Notes: generated from the sequence alone by a model not told the origin. A stretch of DNA of 7,138 nucleotides from Pyramidobacter sp. (GCA_016286835.1 JAEEUD010000094.1:1-7138), one strand, 5' to 3'. Shown: positions 1 to 5,989, counted from the stretch's first letter. Translations and numbers: made by a program.

Positions 1-298
1 CAAGCAGCGGCAGCATCTCGTGCAGCAGCGGTATCTGCACTTTGAACTCATCGGGCGTCGGCTTGCGCGTGCTCTTGTAATCGGGATAAAGCTGATGACG
101 GAACGTGGGGCCTTTCATGTCGAACGCACAGAAGACCTCGTCGGGCTTCCAGATGTGCCGGGCGCGGGCAAACATGTTGAAGAATCCCACCAGCACGTTC
201 GTCGGCGTGCCGTCGGGCGCATTCAGCATAGGAACGGCGAAGAACGCGCGGAACGCGATCCCGTGTCCGTCAATGAGCAAAATTTTTTTGCCGGGCAT
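1..298 (-). CDS. polA: DNA polymerase I, N-terminal 5'-3' exonuclease part (partial)
   Basis: This is the first 99 codons of DNA polymerase I, read leftward and cut by the window edge. The enzyme removes RNA primers and fills gaps in replication and repair. The visible part is the start of the FEN-like 5'-3' exonuclease domain. It shows an N-terminal strand with the metal-binding aspartate (KILLIDGHGIAFRAFFA, D10). It then shows the segment FCAFDMKGPTFRHQLYPDYK (about 57-75), with D60 and R67, followed by STRKPTPDEF. This order is typical of PolA in many phyla. The start is the ATG at 296-298, with GGAGG at 308-312 nine bases upstream. A stand-alone 5'-3' exonuclease of the same family cannot be excluded, because the polymerase domain lies outside the window. 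The gene is divergent from gltX, and their upstream regions interleave. Confidence 0.9.
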   Translation of the reverse strand, partial: MPGKKILLIDGHGIAFRAFFAVPMLNAPDGTPTNVLVGFFNMFARARHIWKPDEVFCAFDMKGPTFRHQLYPDYKSTRKPTPDEFKVQIPLLHEMLPLL

Positions 299-299
299 T

Positions 300-328
300 T
301 CCACAAACCTCCGTAAAAGGGGTATAAT
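300..328 (+). promoter_or_regulatory. Candidate promoter for gltX
   Basis: A perfect TATAAT lies at 323-328. A weak -35 match, TCCACA (300-305, four of six), lies 17 bases upstream. Transcription would start near 335 and leave a leader of about 74 nt before the gltX ATG. The promoter lies within the polA leader and covers the polA ribosome binding site on the other strand, so the two promoters point across each other. The -10 is convincing; the -35 is weak. Confidence 0.5.
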
Positions 329-339
329 AATAAAGTTCG

Positions 340-359
340 ATCGCGCGATTTTTCGCGCG
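340..359. repeat. GC-rich hairpin and palindrome between polA and gltX
   Basis: CGCGCGA (342-348) and TCGCGCG (353-359) form a perfect 7-bp stem with a TTTT loop. The left arm is also part of a perfect 10-bp palindrome, ATCGCGCGAT (340-349). With the proposed promoters, the element falls where both 5' leaders overlap, so either RNA could carry it near its 5' end. No T-run follows on either strand, so it is not a terminator. It could be an operator, an RNA-stabilising stem, or chance in GC-rich DNA. Confidence 0.55.
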
Positions 360-364
360 GCTCT

Positions 365-394
365 ATTGTACACGGTAAGTACCAATTATGTCAG
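365..394 (-). promoter_or_regulatory. Candidate promoter for polA
   Basis: Read on the minus strand, CTGACA (389-394, five of six match TTGACA) is followed after 18 bases by TACAAT (365-370, five of six match TATAAT). Transcription would start near 358 and give a leader of about 60 nt before the polA ATG. The -35 box touches the gltX ribosome binding site (393-400), so this promoter lies inside the gltX leader. The call is from sequence match only. Confidence 0.5.
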
Positions 395-408
395 GAGGAG
401 TTTTATAA

Positions 409-1746
409 ATGACGAATGAAGTGAGAGTCCGTTTTGCACCCAGTCCCACCGGCGCTCTTCACATCGGCGGAGCCCACACGGCGCTTTTCAACTGGCTGTG
501 GGCGCGTCACACGGGAGGCAAGTTTATCCTCCGCATCGAGGACACGGATCGCGTCCGTTCGACGGCCGAGTACGAACAGACGATCATGGACGGCATGAGA
601 TGGCTCGATCTCGATTGGGACGAAGGTCCCGACGTGGGCGGCGATTACGGCCCCTATCGCCAGACCGAGCGTCTTGATCTCTACAATAAATACGCTCAGC
701 AGCTGCTGGATGAGGGCAAGGCGTATAAGGACGGCAATGCGATCATCTACAAAGTGCCGCTCGGCCTTGACATCGGCTTTGACGACGAGGTGTACGGGCA
801 TATCGACTACAAAAGCGACGCGCTCGTCGACGGCCGTACCGGCGTGATGAAGGACATCGTGCTGATCAAGAGCGACGGTTTTCCCACCTATAACTACGCC
901 GTCGTCATCGACGACCATCTGATGAACATCACCCACGTCATCCGCGGCGAAGACCACATCTCCAACACGCCCAAGCAGGTGCTGCTGTACAAAGCGCTTG
1001 GCTGGGAGATGCCCAAGTTCGCGCACCTGCCGATGATCCTCGGCAAGGATAAGAAGAAACTGTCCAAGCGCCACGGTGCGACGAGCGTATACGAATACCG
1101 CGACATGGGGTACCTGCCCAGCTCGATCTTCAATTTCCTGGCGCTGCTCGGTTGGGCGCCCAAGGGCAACGTGGAGATCTTCGACCGCGATCTGGCCGTG
1201 AAGGAATACCAGCTCTGCGACATCAACCGTAAGTCGTCGGTGTTCGATTTCGACAAGCTCAATTACATCAACCAGAGCCATATCACCGAGATGCCTGCTG
1301 AGGAGAAATTCGAGCTGATCCGGCCGTTCTGGGAGGGCATGGGCGTCGATTGCTCGAAGCTGAGCATGGATTATCTGACCAAAGTCTTTGCCATCATGGC
1401 CGGACGCGGCAAGACGATTAAGGAACTGGCCGAGTTCTCCGATTATCTTGTCACGTTTGCTCCGGTTGCCGCACGCTATGACGCCAGCGACCTGACGGAA
1501 GAGCACCGCGCCATGCTGAAGGCTTTCTGCGGCGAGTTCATGGCCGCCCGCCCTGCGACGCCCGAAGCGATGCTGGCTTTTGCCCGCGAGTGGGGCGAAA
1601 AGCACGACGCCAAGCTCAAGGACATCGCCATGCCGCTTCGCTGGATGCTTACCGGCTATAAGGTCAGCCCCGGTATCTTTGAGGTGATCGAACTGCTTGG
1701 TTTTGACGAAGTGACCAGCCGTCTGAAACATTACGGATTGCTGTAA
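409..1746 (+). CDS. gltX: Glutamyl-tRNA synthetase, short form (445 aa)
   Basis: This class I aminoacyl-tRNA synthetase charges tRNA-Glu with glutamate in the cytoplasm. The ATP-binding HIGH motif is HIGG at 18-21 in the context APSPTGALHIGGAH. KMSKS appears as KLSKR at 217-221. The conserved stretches LRIEDTD (41-47), GPYRQTER (81-88) and THVIRGEDHISNTPKQ (175-190) are present. The C-terminal half (about 300-445) is the helical anticodon-binding part and ends in the usual LRWMLTGYKVSPGIFEVIELLG pattern. The family is usually about 465-490 residues. The shortfall is local: GKAY (103-106) is followed almost at once by AIIYKVP, so about 40 residues containing the usual CxC and YDGRCR motifs are missing. 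The start is the ATG at 409, with AGGAGGAG (393-400) eight bases upstream. No clear intrinsic terminator follows. I cannot tell whether it is discriminating or also charges tRNA-Gln. Confidence 0.97.
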   Translation: MTNEVRVRFAPSPTGALHIGGAHTALFNWLWARHTGGKFILRIEDTDRVRSTAEYEQTIMDGMRWLDLDWDEGPDVGGDYGPYRQTERLDLYNKYAQQLLDEGKAYKDGNAIIYKVPLGLDIGFDDEVYGHIDYKSDALVDGRTGVMKDIVLIKSDGFPTYNYAVVIDDHLMNITHVIRGEDHISNTPKQVLLYKALGWEMPKFAHLPMILGKDKKKLSKRHGATSVYEYRDMGYLPSSIFNFLALLGWAPKGNVEIFDRDLAVKEYQLCDINRKSSVFDFDKLNYINQSHITEMPAEEKFELIRPFWEGMGVDCSKLSMDYLTKVFAIMAGRGKTIKELAEFSDYLVTFAPVAARYDASDLTEEHRAMLKAFCGEFMAARPATPEAMLAFAREWGEKHDAKLKDIAMPLRWMLTGYKVSPGIFEVIELLGFDEVTSRLKHYGLL

Positions 1747-1883
1747 TTTTAAGAGAACTTATCTGAAAAAAAACAGAGATTTGCGATGTTTTCAGAGCGG
1801 AAGTAAAAACTCTATTTTCTAAAATCGGGAACATAACGCGCCGAAAACGGAACGGAACTTTTCGATCATGTAAAATTTTGAGT

Positions 1884-1912
1884 TTGACAATTCGCCGGAA
1901 ACGTTGTATAGT
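1884..1912 (+). promoter_or_regulatory. Strong sigma-70-type promoter for the cold-shock gene
   Basis: A perfect TTGACA (1884-1889), a 17-base spacer and TATAGT (1907-1912, five of six) make this the best consensus promoter in the window. Transcription would start near 1919 and give a leader of about 67 nt. It makes the cold-shock gene its own transcription unit. The 137 bases before it, after gltX, are AT-rich and hold no convincing gene or terminator. Confidence 0.8.
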
Positions 1913-1920
1913 CTGTCTCG

Positions 1921-1957
1921 CGCTCGGGCAATGTGTCCGCGCTACCTCGCACGAGCG
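1921..1957 (+). promoter_or_regulatory. Possible stem-loop in the cold-shock mRNA leader
   Basis: CGCTCG (1921-1926) can pair with CGAGCG (1952-1957). Inside the loop, GGCA (1927-1930) can pair with TGTC (1934-1937). The element begins almost at the predicted mRNA 5' end. Cold-shock mRNAs in other bacteria often carry structured, temperature-sensitive leaders. This leader is short, and a role in temperature control is only inference. Confidence 0.35.
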
Positions 1958-1985
1958 GGGAATACAGTTTTTGGAGGCATGCAAC

Positions 1986-2183
1986 TTGAAAGGCAAAGTG
2001 AAATGGTTCAACAGCACCAAGGGCTTCGGCTTCATCACGACCGAAGAGGGCAAGGACGTTTTCGTCCATTTCAGCGCGATCAAGATGGACGGTTATAAGT
2101 CCCTTGACGAGAACCAGGAAGTCGAGTTCGACGTTGTCGATGGCGAGAAGGGCCCTCAGGCGGCCAACGTTGTCCGTCTGTAA
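1986..2183 (+). CDS. csp: Cold-shock protein, CspA family (65 aa, TTG start)
   Basis: This is a single cold-shock domain protein. Members bind single-stranded RNA and DNA and keep mRNA unfolded, mainly at low temperature. All 65 residues fit the family: it opens MKGKVKWFNSTKGFGFI, with RNP1 as KGFGFI (12-17) and RNP2 as DVFVHF (24-29). It ends with the usual KGPQAANVV pattern and gives the normal family length. The start is TTG at 1986-1988, with GGAGG (1973-1977) eight bases upstream. The frame stays open upstream, but that extension (from 1878) crosses the promoter and is not coding. An ATG at 1979-1981 is one base from the Shine-Dalgarno and in a different frame, so it is not the start. 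Its own consensus promoter and a downstream terminator suggest a monocistronic, highly expressed gene. I cannot assign a specific paralogue. Confidence 0.95.
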   Translation: MKGKVKWFNSTKGFGFITTEEGKDVFVHFSAIKMDGYKSLDENQEVEFDVVDGEKGPQAANVVRL

Positions 2184-2222
2184 GACGGCGCTTGGTGTCA
2201 AACCCTTTTTAGCTTAAAACAA

Positions 2223-2253
2223 AAAGGCCGGCAGATCTGATCTGTCGGCCTTT
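2223..2253. terminator. Bidirectional intrinsic terminator between csp and dedA
   Basis: AAAGGCCGGCAGA (2223-2235) pairs with TCTGTCGGCCTTT (2241-2253) through 13 positions, one of them G-T, with a 5-base loop. Rightward the stem ends in TTT and more T-rich sequence. Leftward it is followed by TTTTTGTTTT, a better U-tract. It lies between two convergent genes and can serve both, more strongly dedA. Confidence 0.88.
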
Positions 2254-2269
2254 ATGCTATTTCAGGAAC

Positions 2270-2887
2270 TCAGTCCCGTTTCGCACGCTTTTGTCTCCAG
2301 ACATAAACGGCGATGAGCAACGCGCAGAAGACGCACAGCCCGATGCTGATCTCAGAAAGATAATGATGGATCAGCTCTTTATTTGCGCCGAGCCAGTAGC
2401 CCAGCATCGTCAGAATGACGACCCAGATCCCAGCGCCGAGCGTGGTGTAGAAGCAGAACTTGCGCAGGTCCATCCGTGCGATCCCCGCAGGCAGCGAAAT
2501 ATACTGCCGGATCACGGGGATCAGGCGGCCGACGAACGTGCTGATGTGTCCGTGCCGCGCGAAAAAGTCGTCCGCTTTGTCGAGGACTTCGTCCGTGACC
2601 CCGAAATGCCGTCCGTATTTGATGAAAAAAGGACGCCCGAAGCGCAGCGACAGCCAATAATTGAACAGGGCGCCCAGCAGACTTCCGGCGATGCCCGAAA
2701 GCAGCGCGAGCGTCAGCGACATCTGCCCCTGATGGGCAAGATACCCTGCCGGGGGCATCACCACTTCGCTGGGAAACGGGAAAAACGACGATTCCAGAAA
2801 CATCAGTCCGGCGATCCCCCAGTAGCCCATCGCACCGATCGTGTCCACGAGCCACTGGATGATACCGCTCAGAAAACCGCTTAACAT
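2270..2887 (-). CDS. DedA family inner-membrane protein (205 aa)
   Basis: This is a DedA/SNARE-associated (VTT-domain) membrane protein. The family supports envelope homeostasis, and some members act as lipid carriers or flippases, for example for undecaprenyl phosphate. The specific substrate cannot be read here. The N-terminal motif FLESSFFPFPSEVVMPPAGYLA (30-51) carries E32, P37, P39 and E41. The second signature, GRLIPVIRQYISLPAG (120-135), includes R121, P124, R127 and G135. Hydrophobic segments lie near 5-30, 57-80, 147-167 and 178-197, with a short basic tail (RQKRAKRD). Length is normal for the family. The start is the ATG at 2885-2887, with GAGGTG (2893-2898) five bases upstream. It converges on csp and shares its terminator. 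It is divergent from the unknown gene at 3044 and appears monocistronic. Confidence 0.93.
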   Translation of the reverse strand: MLSGFLSGIIQWLVDTIGAMGYWGIAGLMFLESSFFPFPSEVVMPPAGYLAHQGQMSLTLALLSGIAGSLLGALFNYWLSLRFGRPFFIKYGRHFGVTDEVLDKADDFFARHGHISTFVGRLIPVIRQYISLPAGIARMDLRKFCFYTTLGAGIWVVILTMLGYWLGANKELIHHYLSEISIGLCVFCALLIAVYVWRQKRAKRD

Positions 2888-2928
2888 GCGCTCACCTCAT
2901 AGAGATTAAAAATGGCGTTTCGGCCGGT

Positions 2929-2937
2929 ATTGTATCA
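2929..2937 (-). promoter_or_regulatory. Candidate extended -10 promoter for dedA
   Basis: On the minus strand, TGA (2935-2937) directly precedes TACAAT (2929-2934). This is an extended -10 element with five of six -10 matches. There is no good -35: TTGCGC lies 19 bases upstream. Transcription would start near 2922, about 35 nt before the dedA ATG. Confidence 0.5.
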
Positions 2938-2966
2938 TGGAGATGCCCTCAGTGCGCAAAAGTACG

Positions 2967-3006
2967 GCGCGTGAAAAAGAAAAACGATTCCATTTTTTTC
3001 GTGCGC
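2967..3006. repeat. Imperfect inverted repeat between dedA and the 3044 gene
   Basis: The arms GCGCGTGAAAAA (2967-2978) and TTTTTCGTGCGC (2995-3006) are inverted, with two mismatches that become G-U pairs in RNA. The middle is A/T-rich. The right arm contains the palindrome TGCGCA (3002-3007), which also occurs at 2953-2958 within a repeated GTGCGCAA (2952-2959 and 3001-3008). The element lies upstream of both divergent genes, outside their predicted transcripts, so an operator-type role is more likely than an RNA one. Function is not known. Confidence 0.4.
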
Positions 3007-3011
3007 AAGGG

Positions 3012-3017
3012 GATAAT
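3012..3017 (+). promoter_or_regulatory. Weak candidate -10 for the 3044-rpoD unit
   Basis: GATAAT (3012-3017) matches TATAAT at five of six positions and lies about 26 bases before the GTG start. No acceptable -35 or extended -10 accompanies it. It is the only plausible promoter signal between the inverted repeat and the gene. Confidence 0.3.
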
Positions 3018-3043
3018 ATTTTACAGAAGTCGGAAGGAGAGAC

Positions 3044-3739
3044 GTGATCGTGTGCCTGCCATACTGGAACAGTGAGATCGACATCGAGGCGGGCAGCTGG
3101 GCTTCGGCCAGAAAAGCGAGAGGCCTCGTTTCAATGGCCCGCCTTCATGGTCCGCAGCTGGCGAAACTGGCGTCGCTCGTCCTGAACTGCGACAGCGAGC
3201 TGCTCTACATCTGCGGCAGGGAGAACGCTCCCGCCGGCAGTATGCTGTGGGATGACGCGGTGCTGGAACGCCGCGTTGCGCCGGATATGCTCCCGTTCAC
3301 GCTCGTGCTCGGTTACAGCCGCAAAATAGAAAAGATCGCTGCTGCGATCACGGAACGCGTGCCGGGACTTCGCGCCGGCGTGACCGACTGCACATTCTGG
3401 AACGGAGGCGTCCCGCTGGAGCGTTATAAAGTCATCGCCTTTCTTGCCGCTCTGCCGGTCTTTGATGAAAGCGCCTTTCTCGATACCCTCGTGGCGGAGC
3501 TGAAAAAACAGAGCCAAAGCGGCGAAACGACCTCGTTCTACGCCGAGCGCCTCGGCTTTGTGCGTGCTCCCGTCCCTTACGAAACCGACGTTCCCGCTCA
3601 GATGCTCATGTTTGAAGAACTCGACAGCTTTCAGCTCGACGCGACCCGTTCCGTCGTCGGCCCTGCGCCTTCCGTGCCGCTGCCCGTGTTCTTTGAACTG
3701 GCCTCTCTGGGCAACGGCGAGGAATCGAGGGAGCGGTGA
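3044..3739 (+). CDS. Protein of unknown function upstream of rpoD (231 aa)
   Basis: I do not recognise this protein. It is a soluble-looking mixed alpha/beta protein with no signal peptide or membrane segment. It opens MIVCLPYWNSEIDIEAGSWASARKARG. Cysteines are at 4, 49, 57 and 116, and tryptophans at 9, 19, 69 and 119. A middle part resembles alternating strands and helices (DMLPFTLVLGYSRKIEKIAAAI, 81-102). A proline-rich tail follows (GPAPSVPLPVFFEL, 206-219). None of this identifies a fold. Two in-frame GTG starts fit: 3044, only 4 bases after AGGAG (3035-3039), and 3050, 10 bases after it. The second would give a protein two residues shorter. Codon choice matches the neighbouring genes, which supports a real gene. 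rpoD starts 62 bases downstream with no terminator between, so cotranscription with rpoD is likely. By position only, it could relate to transcription or to gltX/dedA-type housekeeping. Confidence 0.75.
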   Translation: MIVCLPYWNSEIDIEAGSWASARKARGLVSMARLHGPQLAKLASLVLNCDSELLYICGRENAPAGSMLWDDAVLERRVAPDMLPFTLVLGYSRKIEKIAAAITERVPGLRAGVTDCTFWNGGVPLERYKVIAFLAALPVFDESAFLDTLVAELKKQSQSGETTSFYAERLGFVRAPVPYETDVPAQMLMFEELDSFQLDATRSVVGPAPSVPLPVFFELASLGNGEESRER

Positions 3740-3801
3740 GCGCGTGTTATGCGAAACATTCAGCTGTGCTGTAAATTGCTATTTTTAAGGAGGAACTGTG
3801 G

Positions 3802-5862
3802 ATGACTACTCAGAAAAAAGAGAAAAAGACCGCTGCCGCGAAGGACACGCTCCTTGACGCCGCGCCTGAAAACGCTGCTGTGGCCGCGGAACGATCCACT
3901 TCAGCCTTGAAAAAGAAAAAGGACATCCCTGTAAAGAAGACCGCTGCCGCGAAAACGCCGCCAGCTCAAAAAGACGCGAGCAATATGGATACGACGCCGA
4001 CAGCGGAGGAGTCTCTCAAAACAGAAAAAAAGACGAAAACAAAAACAGAAACTAAAAAGACAGCAAAGAAGGCCGAATCCTCTAAAAGCGAGAAGACCGA
4101 AGCTAAAAATACTCCGACTCAAAAGGCGAAAACGGCCGATGAGAAGCCTGTGAAGGCAAAAGCCGAAAAGACCAAAGACGCCGAAGCGAAGAAAACGCAG
4201 ACAGCCGAAAAGGCCGACGAGAAAGAAAAGAAGGACCTCGTTAAGGCTGTTCAGGATAATGTTAAAGAGACCGCGGCAAACGTTGAAAACGAGACGGCTG
4301 GAAAGAAGAAAAAAACTGCGACCAAAAAGACAAAGACCGAGAAAAAAACTGTACAGACAGAGCTGAAGCAAGAGAAGGAAACAGAAAAGAAAAACGAGGA
4401 AAATCCCGAAAAAAAGCCTCGGAAAAAGGCTGAGAAGAAACAGGAGAAGCCGCGGGAGAACATAACCGAAAAAGAGACCGAGGATGAAGTGCTAGTCGGC
4501 CCGCCTGTCAACGAAAGCGAAACGCTGGACAGCGACCTCGACATCATCGACGAACACGAGCCCACCGCCGGCGAACTTGCCGAGGACGAAAGCGATTTTG
4601 ACGACGAGATCTCCACGATCGACGAAACTGCCTCGTTGGGCGACAATCCCGGCCTGCCTGATTCGCTCGATACGACCGGCGACGGCGCAGGCCTGAACGA
4701 GGAGCTCGAACCTTCGGGGATCGAACTGCAGCGTTCCATCATGGACCGTGTCCGCAGCCTTATAGTGATCGGCCGCAAGAAAGGCCACGTCTCTCACAAG
4801 GACATCGAACAGTGCGTGCCGCCGGAGTACTGGAGCTCTGAGATCCTTGACAACATCTTTATCAATCTCAGCGAGCTGGGGATCCAGGTCATCGACGATG
4901 CCGCCTCAGCCCCTGTCCCCGCGCAGAAGGGCAAGGGCGACGATGATTCTTCGTCTTCGGAGGAGAACGGCGAGTACTCTTCGTCTGACGAAGCGCCGGT
5001 GTATTCCGAAGAACTGGGACGTATGGAAGACGTTCCTCTTTCCGACCCCGTGCGCATGTACCTGCGTGAGATCGGCAAGGTCCCCCTGCTCAGCAGCACG
5101 AGAGAGCGCGAGCTGGCCATTCGCGTCGAAGCGGGGGACGAGGAAGCGAAACAGCAGATCATCGACGCCAACCTTCGCCTTGTCGTCTCGATCGCGAAAA
5201 AATACATCGGCCGCGGAATGCTCTTTCTTGACCTCATCCAGGAAGGCAACCTCGGTCTGATCCGCGCCGTCGAGAAGTTCGACTACCGTAAGGGCTTCAA
5301 GTTCAGCACTTACGCAACGTGGTGGATCCGCCAGGCGATCACCCGCGCCATTGCAGATCAGGCCCGCACGATCCGCATCCCCGTGCACATGGTGGAGACG
5401 ATCAACAAGATGGTGCGCATTTCCCGCCAGCTGGTCCAGAAACTCGGCCGCGAGGCGACCGACGAAGAAGTGGCCGGCGAGATGCAGATCGAAAGCACGC
5501 GCGTAGAAGAAATCCGCCGCATCGCGCAGCTTCCCGTGTCGCTGGAAACGCCCATCGGCGAGGAAGAGGACAGTCAGCTCGGAGACTTCATCGAGGACCA
5601 GAACCTTCCCAGCCCCGAAGACGCTGCCGCGGGGAATCTGCTGCACGAGCAGATCGAAGAGATGCTCGACGCCCTTTCCGACCGCGAGCGTGAAGTGCTG
5701 CGCTACCGTTTTGGTCTGGAAGACGGCAGGTCGTATACGCTCGAAGAAGTGGGCCGCCGCTTTGGCGTCACGCGTGAGCGCATCCGCCAGATCGAAGCCA
5801 AAGCCCTGCGCAAACTGCGCCATCCCAGTCGCAGCAAAAAACTGCGCGATTTCCTTGAATAA
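3802..5862 (+). CDS. rpoD: Housekeeping sigma factor RpoD (sigma-70) with long basic N-terminal extension
   Basis: This is the primary sigma subunit of RNA polymerase; it recognises -10/-35 promoters. Residues 1-229 are a low-complexity Lys/Ala/Thr/Glu extension. Residues 230-305 are acidic. Region 1.1 is about 308-365. A Ser/Asp/Glu linker covers 366-405. Region 1.2 starts at DPVRMYLREIG (415-425). Region 2 runs about 450-525, including NLRLVVSIAKKY and the promoter-melting/-10 segment YATWWIRQAITRAIADQARTIRIPVHM (504-530). Region 3 is about 533-610. Region 4 is about 620-686, with the -35 helix-turn-helix EEVGRRFGVTRERIRQIEAKALRKLR (648-673). The conserved part is complete. Total length is 686, against about 370-610 in most bacteria. 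The start is the ATG at 3802, with AAGGAGGA (3787-3794) seven bases upstream; the internal ATGs at 3985 and 4741 lack such a site. It likely shares a transcript with the gene at 3044 and ends at the terminator at 5874. Confidence 0.97.
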   Translation: MTTQKKEKKTAAAKDTLLDAAPENAAVAAERSTSALKKKKDIPVKKTAAAKTPPAQKDASNMDTTPTAEESLKTEKKTKTKTETKKTAKKAESSKSEKTEAKNTPTQKAKTADEKPVKAKAEKTKDAEAKKTQTAEKADEKEKKDLVKAVQDNVKETAANVENETAGKKKKTATKKTKTEKKTVQTELKQEKETEKKNEENPEKKPRKKAEKKQEKPRENITEKETEDEVLVGPPVNESETLDSDLDIIDEHEPTAGELAEDESDFDDEISTIDETASLGDNPGLPDSLDTTGDGAGLNEELEPSGIELQRSIMDRVRSLIVIGRKKGHVSHKDIEQCVPPEYWSSEILDNIFINLSELGIQVIDDAASAPVPAQKGKGDDDSSSSEENGEYSSSDEAPVYSEELGRMEDVPLSDPVRMYLREIGKVPLLSSTRERELAIRVEAGDEEAKQQIIDANLRLVVSIAKKYIGRGMLFLDLIQEGNLGLIRAVEKFDYRKGFKFSTYATWWIRQAITRAIADQARTIRIPVHMVETINKMVRISRQLVQKLGREATDEEVAGEMQIESTRVEEIRRIAQLPVSLETPIGEEEDSQLGDFIEDQNLPSPEDAAAGNLLHEQIEEMLDALSDREREVLRYRFGLEDGRSYTLEEVGRRFGVTRERIRQIEAKALRKLRHPSRSKKLRDFLE
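3826..3953 (+). repeat. 17-base direct repeat inside the rpoD extension
   Basis: AAGACCGCTGCCGCGAA occurs exactly at 3826-3842 and again at 3937-3953, 111 bases (37 codons) apart and in the same frame. Both copies encode KTAAAK. The coordinates span both copies. It suggests that the basic extension grew partly by internal duplication. Confidence 0.7.
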
Positions 5863-5873
5863 CTGACATGTAT

Positions 5874-5908
5874 AAACGCCGTTTTTCCTGAAGGGAAGCG
5901 GCGTTTTT
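5874..5908 (+). terminator. Intrinsic terminator after rpoD
   Basis: AAACGCCG (5874-5881) pairs perfectly with CGGCGTTT (5899-5906). Further pairing of TTCC with GGAA inside the loop is possible. The stem runs into a T5 tract (5904-5908). It lies 12 bases after the rpoD stop codon and separates rpoD from tig. Confidence 0.9.
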
Positions 5909-5989
5909 AAGATCTTAGCGCGAGATGCTTTGACATAAAGAAAAGACGGCGTACTTCACTTTCCCTGATGAGAAAAAGTGTTTTGAACG

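Noticed and set aside
20..419. Plus-strand frames at 20-316 and 105-419
   Set aside because: They lie over the polA exonuclease domain on the opposite strand, which is clearly recognisable. The second also runs across the polA-gltX regulatory spacer.
403..1731. Open frame of 442 codons on the minus strand, antisense to gltX
   Set aside because: It mirrors gltX almost end to end. GltX has full family motifs and a ribosome binding site, and the antisense protein shows no recognisable motif. Long antisense frames are common in GC-rich genes.
1763..1795. Possible gltX terminator (CTGAAAA ... TTTTCAG)
   Set aside because: The stem is A/T-rich with a 19-base loop and no T-run follows, so it does not look like an intrinsic terminator.
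2291..2884. Open frame of 197 codons on the plus strand across dedA
   Set aside because: It is highly charged, without domain signature, and antisense to a complete DedA protein. It has no initiation site of its own.
3747..3775. Possible promoter directly before rpoD (TTATGC, 17 bases, TGTAAA)
   Set aside because: Both boxes are poor matches. Read-through from the gene at 3044 is a simpler explanation.
4906..5823. Open frame of 305 codons antisense to the conserved half of rpoD
   Set aside because: It is a shadow of strongly conserved sigma regions 1.2-4, with no ribosome binding site or family resemblance.
5930..5958. A perfect TTGACA (5930-5935) after the rpoD terminator
   Set aside because: No acceptable -10 lies 16-18 bases downstream (best is TACTTC or ACTTCA). 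It is about 200 bases before tig and is probably chance.
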